Shown: positions 1 to 5,760 of the stretch, one piece after another
Position numbering within the stretch: the first letter of the stretch is position 1
How the letters are laid out: each line of letters opens with the position of its first letter
NCBI GenBank assembly: GCA_963991145.1
Contig: CAXDOZ010000121.1
Location: 1 to 7,116 of the forward strand
DNA from: CAXDOZ01 sp963991145
GTDB lineage: Bacteria; Bacteroidota; Bacteroidia; Chitinophagales; JABDMM01
Reading direction: 5' to 3'
Length of the DNA: 7,116 nucleotides
Program-made: the position numbers and the translations under genes
The notes under the pieces: generated by a model
Told to the model about the DNA's origin: nothing
The model's database searches: none
What the model saw: the letters and a program-made list of their open reading frames with translations, nothing else

Positions 1-30
1 AAGTACAAAGCCGAGCACGGCACTAAGTAA
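1..30 (+). CDS. 3' end of an upstream gene (possibly a paa epoxidase subunit), partial
   Basis: An open frame enters from the left edge and ends KYKAEHGTK followed by TAA at 28-30. Only nine residues are visible, so the product cannot be identified from them. The stop lies five bases before the paaC start, so the gene is almost certainly in the same operon. In typical paa operons the gene before paaC is paaB, which makes that the default guess. The charged tail does not resemble the PaaB C-terminus I remember from enterobacteria, so a divergent PaaB or another gene remains possible. Confidence 0.55.
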   Translation, partial: KYKAEHGTK

Positions 31-35
31 GAACT

Positions 36-791
36 ATGAATCAAGAAGCAGTTAAAGACTTACTATTTAAAATGGCTGATGACGCATTGATCATCGGGCA
101 TAGAAATTCTGAGTGGACCGGAATTGGACCAACCCTTGAAGAGGATATTGCATTTTCTTCGATGGCTCAGGATAAGATTGGTCACGCTCAGGCATTGTAC
201 GATATCCTTCACAACATTTTTGGAGAGGAGAACCCCGATAGACTTGCCTTCATGAGAAATGAGAAAGAGCTAAAGTGTTGTCACCTAGTAGAAATGCCTA
301 TTGGGGATTACGCTTTTTCGCTTGTTCGTCAGTTCCTTTTTGACAATGCAGAACAACTTAGATACACTGCCCTGGCAGGATCATCATTTGAGCCTCTCGC
401 ACAATTGGCAAAGAAGATCAAAGGAGAGATCAAGTATCACGTTCTTCATGGAGATACCTGGTTCACCCAATTAGCAAAGGGTACAGAGGAAAGCAGAGCA
501 AGAATGCAAACTGCATTGAATGAGGCGTATCCTCTGGCGATGGGAATCTTTGAAGAAGGACCGGCAGAAGCCGATTTGATCTCAGACAACATTTTTGTTG
601 GTGAAGCTGAATTGAAAGAAGCATGGACCAAGAAAGTGAATGGCATTATTGAAGGCCTTGGACTGACTGTTCCTACTACTAATGCAGAAGATGGAATGGG
701 AGGTAGAAAAGGCTATCACACTGAGTTTTTACAGCCAATGCTAGACGAGATGACAGAAGTTTTCCGTCTTGACCCGGCTGCTGAATGGTAA
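36..791 (+). CDS. paaC: 1,2-phenylacetyl-CoA epoxidase, structural subunit PaaC
   Basis: PaaC is the non-catalytic partner of PaaA in the multicomponent monooxygenase that epoxidises the aromatic ring of phenylacetyl-CoA, the first committed step of aerobic phenylacetate degradation in the cytoplasm. At 251 residues it matches the usual family length (about 250). Seen directly: an all-helical ferritin-like protein with the PaaC landmarks GHRNSEW (21-27), LEEDIAF (34-40) and QDKIGHAQ (45-52). A conserved central helix carries RQFLFDNAEQ (98-107), another carries E131 and H135, and the C-terminus has GGRKGYHTEFLQPMLDEM before a terminal Trp. These align well by eye with E. coli PaaC. The ATG at 36 lies five bases after the previous stop and has no clear Shine-Dalgarno sequence, as is common in Bacteroidota. 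A ybjQ-family gene follows after 23 bases. Confidence 0.95.
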   Translation: MNQEAVKDLLFKMADDALIIGHRNSEWTGIGPTLEEDIAFSSMAQDKIGHAQALYDILHNIFGEENPDRLAFMRNEKELKCCHLVEMPIGDYAFSLVRQFLFDNAEQLRYTALAGSSFEPLAQLAKKIKGEIKYHVLHGDTWFTQLAKGTEESRARMQTALNEAYPLAMGIFEEGPAEADLISDNIFVGEAELKEAWTKKVNGIIEGLGLTVPTTNAEDGMGGRKGYHTEFLQPMLDEMTEVFRLDPAAEW

Positions 792-814
792 TTTGAAACC
801 CTAAAACCAGAACC

Positions 815-1129
815 ATGCAAATCTCCACATCAGAGACGATTGCCGGTAAAGAGATCGCTCAAACCCTCGGAATAGCTAGAGGAAGTACTGTTCGTACCAG
901 AAACATCGGACGAGACTTTCTCGCAGGATTAAAGAATATTGTAGGAGGTGAGATTCAAGGTTACACCAAGCTATTGGCAGATGCCCGTGAGTCGGCCCTT
1001 GAGAGGATGATTAAGGATGCAGAGTCAATGGGTGCAGACGCTGTAGTAAATGTGAGGATCTCCACTTCAGCAGTAATGCAGGGAGCAGCAGAGATCTTAG
1101 CCTACGGTACTGCAGTTAAGCTGCAATAG
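815..1129 (+). CDS. YbjQ-family (UPF0145, 'heavy-metal-binding' domain) protein
   Basis: This 104-residue cytoplasmic protein has no signal peptide or membrane segment. It shows the full YbjQ/UPF0145 signature: GSTVRTRNIGRDFLAGLKN (23-41), GGE with a following YTKLL (44-54), ARESALERM (57-65), GADAVVNVR (73-81) and a terminal LAYGTAV (95-101). Its length is that of E. coli YbjQ. Family members form small oligomers, and their biochemical role is unproven. The 'heavy-metal-binding' label is a database name, and this protein has no Cys or His at all. It lies 23 bases after paaC. Its TAG stop is directly followed by the ATG of the 46-codon gene, so translation is probably coupled. A family match is very likely; a role in phenylacetate metabolism is only implied by position. 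Confidence 0.92.
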   Translation: MQISTSETIAGKEIAQTLGIARGSTVRTRNIGRDFLAGLKNIVGGEIQGYTKLLADARESALERMIKDAESMGADAVVNVRISTSAVMQGAAEILAYGTAVKLQ

Positions 1130-1270
1130 ATGATTGGCCTGATTGTAGGCATATTGATCTTCATTTTGGTCATTTCAGTTCTGTTTGGAATTGGAGGCCT
1201 GATCGTCTACCTCATTACTCAGCGATTGGAAGAAAAGAAGAACGAAACCTTCGAGAAAAGAGATAATTAG
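1130..1270 (+). CDS. 46-residue single-pass membrane microprotein
   Basis: This short frame starts with ATG directly after the ybjQ stop and ends with TAG directly before the paaD ATG, so it fills that gap exactly. The product is MIGLIVGILIFILVISVL at the N-terminus, then a glycine-rich part of the same helix (FGIGGLIVYLI, to about residue 29). A charged tail, TQRLEEKKNETFEKRDN, completes it. Residues 2-29 form one long hydrophobic segment, and the positive charges lie after it, so N-outside/C-inside is the likely topology. There is no lipobox and no cleavage site. I recognise no family. The absence of stops across the exact gap, the amphipathic design and the TAGATG junction at each end support a real gene, although 46 codons alone is weak evidence. 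It may work with the adjacent YbjQ protein (inference only). Confidence 0.8.
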   Translation: MIGLIVGILIFILVISVLFGIGGLIVYLITQRLEEKKNETFEKRDN

Positions 1271-1762
1271 ATGGTAAAGGCATTTTCACCAGAAGAGATC
1301 AAAGAAGCACTTAAGGTGGTAAAGGATCCTGAGATCCCGGCACTTTCAGTAGTAGATCTTGGGATCATCACCAAGATCGAACAGTCTGAAAAAGGCTTGA
1401 ATATCACTATGACCCCAACCTTTGTTGGTTGCCCGGCAATTGATGTCATGAAGAAGGACATTAAAGAAGCCGGAGAGAAGCTTGGTTATGGTGAGGTAGA
1501 AGTATTTGTCGATTACGATACTCCGTGGAACAGCAACAAAATGACGGAAGAGGGCCGCGACGCGCTTGAGAAATTCGGACTTGCGCCACCTCCTCATCTC
1601 GATAAAGAAATGGAATTATCCGATCTGGATCGGGTAAGATGCCCTCATTGTGGCAGCACCGATACAACTCTCAGATCTGCTTTTGGAAGTACGCTGTGCC
1701 GCGCGATCAGATTCTGCTTTAATTGTAAGCAGGGTTTCGAGCAGTTCAAGCCCGTTGATTAA
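1271..1762 (+). CDS. paaD: Phenylacetyl-CoA epoxidase subunit PaaD (MIP18/DUF59 domain plus zinc ribbon)
   Basis: PaaD is required for an active phenylacetyl-CoA epoxidase and is thought to act in maturation of its metal centres rather than in catalysis. The 163 residues show the MIP18/DUF59 fold first: VKDPEIPALSVVDLGII (17-33) with the family's DPE motif, and the reactive-loop Cys in PTFVGCPAID (C54). A C-terminal zinc ribbon specific to PaaD follows: CPHC (124-127) and CFNC (149-152), with an extra Cys at 143. These domains separate PaaD from the shorter SufT-type DUF59 proteins, which lack the ribbon. The ATG at 1271 touches the stop of the microprotein gene with no spacer. Purine-rich GAGAAAAGAGA just upstream, inside that gene, could help initiation. 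No paaE follows, so any reductase gene must lie elsewhere. Confidence 0.94.
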   Translation: MVKAFSPEEIKEALKVVKDPEIPALSVVDLGIITKIEQSEKGLNITMTPTFVGCPAIDVMKKDIKEAGEKLGYGEVEVFVDYDTPWNSNKMTEEGRDALEKFGLAPPPHLDKEMELSDLDRVRCPHCGSTDTTLRSAFGSTLCRAIRFCFNCKQGFEQFKPVD

Positions 1763-1778
1763 TCCTTTAACTTAAAAT

Positions 1779-2285
1779 ATGTCCAAACGATTTACCCTGC
1801 TGACAATTACCCTTTTATCTCTTGGGTTTCTTAACCTGACATTCTCCCAAACGAACAATCTTGATGGAGCTTGGTACAGCCCTTCACCTGATGGGAATTG
1901 GGAAGTATTCTCTAAGGTTAATGATTCGGTGTCAATTTTAAAGGGGTTTTTCATTTCAGGGAATGAGATTGCTCCCGTTTTGCTAAATACTGAAACCAAT
2001 GAACAGTATGACATAATTGCTTACCACAATTTTGGATTGGGTTTGGACTATGAAGTAATTAAAGTTCAAAATGGAAATACCGCTACTTATACTTCGGTTA
2101 GCACATGCGAGGAGTGTGGTTGGACAGAAACTCATTTCTGGAATTTGTCCTTAGTTTCTTCAGATCTTATAACCGGACATTGGTATAGGATCGTAAATAA
2201 CCATAGTGGAGATGATTGTTTTGATGAAGACGGCAATTGCTTCACAATGGAAAAACAAATGAACTTTATAAGAGTGCCGCAATAA
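1779..2285 (+). CDS. Exported four-cysteine protein of unknown function
   Basis: I do not recognise the family. The 168-residue product begins with a clear Sec signal peptide: SKR, then a hydrophobic core FTLLTITLLSLGFLNLTF, with probable cleavage near SQ/TNN at about residue 24. There is no lipobox, so it is periplasmic or secreted. The mature part starts DGAWYSPSPDGNWEVF and is rich in aromatic and beta-forming residues. It carries four cysteines: a CEEC pair (110, 113) and C147/C154 flanking an acidic stretch FDEDGN. The latter resembles a calcium-binding loop but lacks the first Asp. The start is 16 bases after paaD with A/T-rich sequence before it, so read-through from the paa operon is possible; I see no separate promoter or terminator. 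The stop lies seven bases from that of the convergent thiol oxidoreductase gene. Confidence 0.85.
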   Translation: MSKRFTLLTITLLSLGFLNLTFSQTNNLDGAWYSPSPDGNWEVFSKVNDSVSILKGFFISGNEIAPVLLNTETNEQYDIIAYHNFGLGLDYEVIKVQNGNTATYTSVSTCEECGWTETHFWNLSLVSSDLITGHWYRIVNNHSGDDCFDEDGNCFTMEKQMNFIRVPQ

Positions 2286-2292
2286 GTGAGGT

Positions 2293-2988
2293 TTATTGAC
2301 TCTCACCTATTATTCCCGAAATCGTTTCGTTCAGCTCCTTTGCTGTTGAATAGCCAGAAGCAAGTTTGTATACATTCCCATCGCCCGTTCTTAAAAGGAG
2401 TGTAGGAAACCCAGTCACTCCCCAGGATCTTACCAATTCGAAATCCGCCTGAGTCGATTGTTTCATGTGATCTGAATTGAAGGATTTCAGGAACTCTACC
2501 CTATCAATTCCCATCTCCTCTGCGATACTGGCAAAAGAGGCGCTTTGATTGGTATTAATATTATCTCGGTAAAATCCTTCCTGTACCTTTTTGAAAAATG
2601 GAAAAGTAAGCTCAGGAGCCATTTCCCTAACCGTTATTACAGCTCTGCACGCAGGTTCAGTATTGTAAGCCCAATCCTGCCATTCCATGATGCCATAATT
2701 GAACTCCTGTCCGGTAAGATCCTCAATATGTTGCCAGTGATCTTTGAGGAAAGTTTTTAGCTCATCTGTAAGCATGTGATTTTCATCCGGCCGTAGGCCG
2801 CTCATAAGAGTGATAAACTCAAGATCGTTTTTGGTACTGTCTTTTATAGCACTTAGCTCTTCTGCAAAGCCATAACACCAGGAGCACATTGGATCACCGA
2901 TGTAAATTAAGGCTGGCTTGCTGTCCTGTGCATCTGAATTCATAGTACCAATGATGAAAATTGTAATTAGGAGAAATGCGATACGCAT
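2293..2988 (-). CDS. Exported DsbA-family thiol:disulfide oxidoreductase (COG3531-like)
   Basis: This is a thioredoxin-fold protein of the DsbA/FrnE group, expected to make or reshuffle disulfides in the periplasm. The 231 residues start with a signal peptide (RIAFLLITIFIIGT, cleavage near DAQ at 19-21), followed by the first beta strand PALIYIGDPMCSWCYGF. The active-site CSWC is at C35-C38. SGLRPDE (63-69) is typical of this subgroup, and the cis-proline loop VTGFPTLLL has its Pro at about 195. An all-alpha insertion fills the middle, and there is one extra Cys (C114). The start is fixed because TGA and TAG lie in frame within 12 bases upstream. CSWC instead of the CPHC of E. coli DsbA means the redox role (oxidase or isomerase) cannot be deduced. 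It faces a four-cysteine exported protein tail to tail. Confidence 0.92.
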   Translation of the reverse strand: MRIAFLLITIFIIGTMNSDAQDSKPALIYIGDPMCSWCYGFAEELSAIKDSTKNDLEFITLMSGLRPDENHMLTDELKTFLKDHWQHIEDLTGQEFNYGIMEWQDWAYNTEPACRAVITVREMAPELTFPFFKKVQEGFYRDNINTNQSASFASIAEEMGIDRVEFLKSFNSDHMKQSTQADFELVRSWGVTGFPTLLLRTGDGNVYKLASGYSTAKELNETISGIIGESQ

Positions 2989-2992
2989 AGTT

Positions 2993-3000
2993 CAAAGCTA
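2993..3000 (-). promoter_or_regulatory. Bacteroidota -7 promoter element (TAGCTTTG) for the DsbA-family gene
   Basis: Read on the minus strand, TAGCTTTG fits the Bacteroidota -7 consensus TAnnTTTG at all six fixed positions. Only four bases (AACT) separate it from the ATG at 2988, which would give a leaderless or nearly leaderless mRNA. No convincing TTG -33 box is seen at the expected distance; that stretch is occupied by the terminator of the preceding gene. The match could be chance. Confidence 0.45.
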
Positions 3001-3011
3001 ATTGGAATAAC

Positions 3012-3039
3012 AAAAAAAGGCCTGCCATTGGCAGACCTT
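3012..3039 (-). terminator. Intrinsic terminator of the fasciclin lipoprotein gene
   Basis: On the minus strand, 3039 to 3017 forms a hairpin AAGG-T-CTGCC...GGCAG-G-CCTT: four outer pairs, one C/A mismatch, five inner GC-rich pairs and a three-base loop. It runs straight into a seven-T tract (3018-3012). This is a textbook Rho-independent terminator, 22 bases after the fasciclin stop codon. It separates that gene from the DsbA-family gene downstream on the same strand. Confidence 0.88.
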
Positions 3040-3060
3040 CCTCGAATTTTTGAATGCTTA

Positions 3061-3975
3061 TTACTCAATCAAAACCTGATCGATAACGTGGATGATTCCG
3101 TTCGTACACTGAACATCAACAGCAACAATATTGATTGAATCGTTGATTGTTACAGGCGAACCAGTAGTGTTAAAAGTTAGTGTCAAGCCTCCAATAGTAG
3201 TGGCAACCTGACCATTCATTAGCATGCTAGACTCAACATTTGCAGCATTGATCACGTGATCTGCAAGAATTGCTGCAACATCATTTGCAGGCAAACCAGT
3301 AACGTCTCCTGCTGGAGGTGCAAGGTCAACAAATGCTTGAGTAGTTGGCGCAAATACGGTGAATAGTGAATCTGTGTTTCCAAGGAAACCGTCAAGACCA
3401 GCGTGAACAACAGCAGCTACTAGAGGTGCGAACTCTAAGTTTGCGATTGCTGCATCTACTACAGTTGGTGGAAGTAGAACTTCATCAATTTTATGAATCA
3501 CACCGTTATTTGCGTTGATATCAGCAGCTGTTACTGTCGCGCTTCCCTGAATAGTTACACCACTTGTGTTATCAAGTAGCATTGAAAGGAAAGTGTTGTT
3601 TGGACCAGGAGATAGCGTGTTAGTGTATCCGTTTGGCACCGCTGAACTTGGTACAGTTGTTCCCAATACGTGGTAAAGAAGAACTGAAGTTAGCGTAGCA
3701 TTATCAATCTGCTGAATGCTGTCAAGACCTAATTGCATTAGCAAGGCATCGAATGCAGCGTTGTTAGGTGCGAAAACAGTAAATGTTCCTGCAGCATCTA
3801 AAGTGGCGTCAAGACCAGTAATTTGAAGTGCAGCAACAAGTGTAGTTAGGTCCGGATCATTTGCAGCGATCTCGGTGATTGATTGATTTGATGTATCTGG
3901 GTCATCAGAACATGCTGTAAGACCAATTAGGGCAAATACAGCGATTAGCATAAAACTTAGAATTCGGTTACTCAT
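3061..3975 (-). CDS. Two-domain fasciclin (FAS1) lipoprotein, probably surface exposed
   Basis: FAS1 domains mediate adhesion or matrix contacts in many bacteria. The 304-residue product has a lipoprotein signal peptide (hydrophobic to residue 18, lipobox LTAC, acylated Cys22). The next residues are SDDPD, which resembles the Ser/Asp-rich export signal that sends Bacteroidota lipoproteins to the outer face of the outer membrane. Two tandem FAS1 domains follow. Domain 1 spans about 33-170, with TVFAPNNAAF (65-74), the YHVL motif (101-104) and VIHKIDEVLLP (159-169). Domain 2 spans about 173-304, with TVFAPTTQAF (206-215), DHVI (239-242) and IIHVIDQVLI (294-303). The chain ends directly after domain 2, so there is no extra anchor or sorting domain. 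It is transcribed alone, with a terminator behind it. Start context is A/T rich with no Shine-Dalgarno sequence, and I could not identify its promoter. Confidence 0.94.
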   Translation of the reverse strand: MSNRILSFMLIAVFALIGLTACSDDPDTSNQSITEIAANDPDLTTLVAALQITGLDATLDAAGTFTVFAPNNAAFDALLMQLGLDSIQQIDNATLTSVLLYHVLGTTVPSSAVPNGYTNTLSPGPNNTFLSMLLDNTSGVTIQGSATVTAADINANNGVIHKIDEVLLPPTVVDAAIANLEFAPLVAAVVHAGLDGFLGNTDSLFTVFAPTTQAFVDLAPPAGDVTGLPANDVAAILADHVINAANVESSMLMNGQVATTIGGLTLTFNTTGSPVTINDSINIVAVDVQCTNGIIHVIDQVLIE

Positions 3976-4033
3976 TTGAATTTTGATTAATGAGGTTATG
4001 GAACTGTTAACATGTGGTTATGTTTAGAAAGGA

Positions 4034-4073
4034 TTGCAATAAATTCTTGACATAGAGAATTGCAACCTTTTTT
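4034..4073 (+). repeat. Interrupted inverted repeat with TTGCAA arms and T6 tail
   Basis: TTGCAA occurs at 4034-4039 and again at 4060-4065, 26 bases apart; each copy is itself palindromic. They can pair as TTGC/GCAA, extended by AATTCT (4042-4047) with AGAATT (4056-4061) around an eight-base loop, leaving a four-base bulge. On the + strand CC and TTTTTT (4068-4073) follow, giving a weak terminator-like shape. No + strand gene lies upstream for it to end, so paired operator sites are an alternative reading. Confidence 0.4.
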
Positions 4074-4078
4074 GATTT

Positions 4079-4092
4079 GGCCCTATCGGGCC
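4079..4092. repeat. Perfect 5-bp inverted repeat GGCCC-TATC-GGGCC
   Basis: GGCCC (4079-4083) and GGGCC (4088-4092) pair perfectly around a TATC loop, in an otherwise A/T-rich region. It lies 21 bases upstream of the ABC-F -7 element, about where a -33 box would be expected, so it could be an operator. It is short, and no protein can be named. Confidence 0.45.
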
Positions 4093-4112
4093 GATTAGGC
4101 GCTCATTTTCAC

Positions 4113-4120
4113 TACCTTTG
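4113..4120 (+). promoter_or_regulatory. Bacteroidota -7 promoter element (TACCTTTG) for the ABC-F gene
   Basis: TACCTTTG matches TAnnTTTG at all six fixed positions and lies 17 bases before the ATG at 4138. This predicts a transcript starting in the mid-4120s with a leader of roughly 10-15 bases. No TTG -33 element is present at the usual 19-21-base distance; the GGCCC/GGGCC palindrome occupies that place. Confidence 0.6.
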
Positions 4121-4137
4121 CAGACTAAATTTTTCAG

Positions 4138-5760
4138 ATGATCACGGTAAATAATGTCAGTCTTCAATTCGGAAAACGAGTTCTTTTCGATGAGGTTAAT
4201 GTGAAGTTCACCAAAGGGAACTGCTATGGGATAATTGGAGCGAATGGAGCTGGTAAGTCTACTTTTCTTAAGATCCTTTCAGGAGATCAGGACGCTACAA
4301 ATGGAGCGGTAGATATTTCTCCGGGTGAGAGAATGGCTGTACTTAAGCAGGATCACAATGCTTACGACGATAAGGTTGTATTGCACACTGTGATGATGGG
4401 ACACGGTGATCTTTGGAAGATCATTGAAGAGAAAGAAGCCCTTTATGCCAAACCTGATTTTTCTGAAGAAGATGGATTGAGAGCGGGCGAGTTAGAAGAG
4501 AAATTTGCTGAGATGGATGGCTGGAATGCTGAATCTGATGCAGCAGAACTTCTCAGTAACCTTGGAATCAAAGAAGATCTTCACCATAGAACAATGGCTG
4601 AGCTTTCGGGAAAGGAGAAAGTAAGAGTTCTTTTAGCTCAAGCTCTTTTTGGAAATCCAGACCTGCTTCTACTGGATGAGCCTACAAACGATCTGGACGT
4701 TGAGACCATCGCCTGGTTGGAGGACTTTCTGGCTGATTTTAAGAATACGGTGATCGTTGTTTCGCACGACAGGCACTTCCTTGATATGGTATGTACGCAT
4801 ATCGTAGATATTGACAGAGGCAAAGTGAAGCTCCATACCGGTAACTATACATTCTGGTATGAGACGAGCCAAATGCTTCTTCGCCAAATGGCTAATAAGA
4901 ATAAGAAGACGGAGGATAAGCGAAAGGAACTTCAGGAGTTTATCGCCCGATTCTCTGCAAATGCTTCTAAATCCCGTCAGGCAACTAGTAGAAAGAAAGC
5001 TCTTGAGAAGTTGAATCTAGAAGAGTTAAGTCCTTCTCATCGTCGTTATCCGGGTATCATCTTTACTCAGCAAAGAGATGCAGGAAATCAGATCCTGAAT
5101 GTAGATGGACTTAGCAAAAGTGAACATGGTCAGCAGTTGTTTGGCAATATCACTTTTGAATTGAATCGCGGAGACAAAATTGCTCTTCTTTCACGCGATA
5201 GCCTTGCTACATCTGCATTTTATAAAGTCATTGCAGGAGAATCTGAGCCGGATTCCGGTGAGTACAAGTGGGGTCAAACCACTACTCAAGGATTTTTGCC
5301 GGCAGATAACCATCATTTCTTCGAGGAGGATCTTGACCTAATGGAATGGCTTCGTCAGTTCTCTGAAAATAAGGATGAGCCATTTATCCGTGGTTTCCTT
5401 GGCAAGATGTTATTCTCAGGAGACGAGATCTACAAAAAGTGTACTGTTCTTTCAGGAGGAGAGAAGGTTAGATGTATGCTTTCAAGACTGATGCTTCAGG
5501 AAGCCAACGTTCTGCTTCTCGATGAGCCAACGAATCACCTCGATCTGGAGTCGATCACTTCTCTGAACAATGGTTTGAAGGATTTCCCTGGAACCTTGTT
5601 CCTCACTTCACATGACCACGAGTTGCTTCAAACGGTTTGTAACCGAGTGATTGAAATTACTCCTAATGGTATGCTGGATAAGTTGATGACTTACGACGAG
5701 TACATTAGGGATGAGCGAGTTAAAGAGCAGAGAATGGCTCTTTATGGCGAGTTGGTTTAA
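4138..5760 (+). CDS. ABC-F family ATPase, YbiT-like, with degenerate second P-loop
   Basis: ABC-F proteins are soluble twin ABC ATPases that bind the ribosomal E site and help translation; some give antibiotic resistance. The 540 residues have no membrane segment and resemble E. coli YbiT (about 530). NBD1 has Walker A GANGAGKST (34-42), signature LSGKE (156-160), Walker B LLLLDEPTNDLD (D180, E181) and the switch His210. A highly basic helical linker follows (about 250-310, with ARFSANASKSRQATSRKKA), the region that reaches toward the P-site tRNA. NBD2 has LSGGE (438-442), Walker B LLLDEPTNHLD (D462, E463) and His492, but its P-loop reads SRDSLATSAF (352-361) where GxxGxGKST is expected, so the ATP-binding Lys is Thr358. 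The start is supported by a -7 promoter element 17 bases upstream. YbiT-like housekeeping is more likely than resistance, but that is inferred from similarity only. Confidence 0.93.
   Translation: MITVNNVSLQFGKRVLFDEVNVKFTKGNCYGIIGANGAGKSTFLKILSGDQDATNGAVDISPGERMAVLKQDHNAYDDKVVLHTVMMGHGDLWKIIEEKEALYAKPDFSEEDGLRAGELEEKFAEMDGWNAESDAAELLSNLGIKEDLHHRTMAELSGKEKVRVLLAQALFGNPDLLLLDEPTNDLDVETIAWLEDFLADFKNTVIVVSHDRHFLDMVCTHIVDIDRGKVKLHTGNYTFWYETSQMLLRQMANKNKKTEDKRKELQEFIARFSANASKSRQATSRKKALEKLNLEELSPSHRRYPGIIFTQQRDAGNQILNVDGLSKSEHGQQLFGNITFELNRGDKIALLSRDSLATSAFYKVIAGESEPDSGEYKWGQTTTQGFLPADNHHFFEEDLDLMEWLRQFSENKDEPFIRGFLGKMLFSGDEIYKKCTVLSGGEKVRCMLSRLMLQEANVLLLDEPTNHLDLESITSLNNGLKDFPGTLFLTSHDHELLQTVCNRVIEITPNGMLDKLMTYDEYIRDERVKEQRMALYGELV

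Larger units (their letters stand above)
3976..4137. other. Divergent intergenic region between the fasciclin and ABC-F genes
   Basis: This is the only sizeable non-coding stretch (162 bases), and it must drive two genes in opposite directions. It contains two TTGCAA palindromes, a GGCCC/GGGCC hairpin and, next to the ABC-F gene, a good -7 element. No CAAAnnTA, the reverse of the Bacteroidota -7 motif, is present, so the promoter for the fasciclin gene is not recognised. No small ORF or RNA gene is evident. Confidence 0.8.

Noticed and set aside
10..21. GCCG-AGCA-CGGC mini-hairpin before paaC
   Set aside because: Four pairs inside the coding tail of the upstream gene; expected by chance and without a T-tract.
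446..646. Minus-strand open frame of 66 codons inside paaC
   Set aside because: Fully antisense to a strongly identified gene, with no recognisable protein features or start signals.
1267..1667. Three overlapping minus-strand frames across paaD
   Set aside because: They overlap one another and paaD, whose domains and Cys motifs are unmistakable; all three are shadows.
2286..2306. GTGAG/CTCAC hairpin between the two convergent genes as a bidirectional terminator
   Set aside because: Only five pairs, an 11-base loop and no T-tract; it overlaps the end of the DsbA-family gene.
2545..2760. Plus-strand frame of 71 codons within the DsbA-family gene
   Set aside because: Antisense to a gene with a signal peptide, active site and cis-proline loop; no independent coding evidence.
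4048..4076. Sigma-70-like TTGACA plus TTTGAT at 17 bases on the + strand
   Set aside because: The Bacteroidota primary sigma factor uses different elements, the -10 half matches only four of six bases, and a better -7 element lies closer to the gene.
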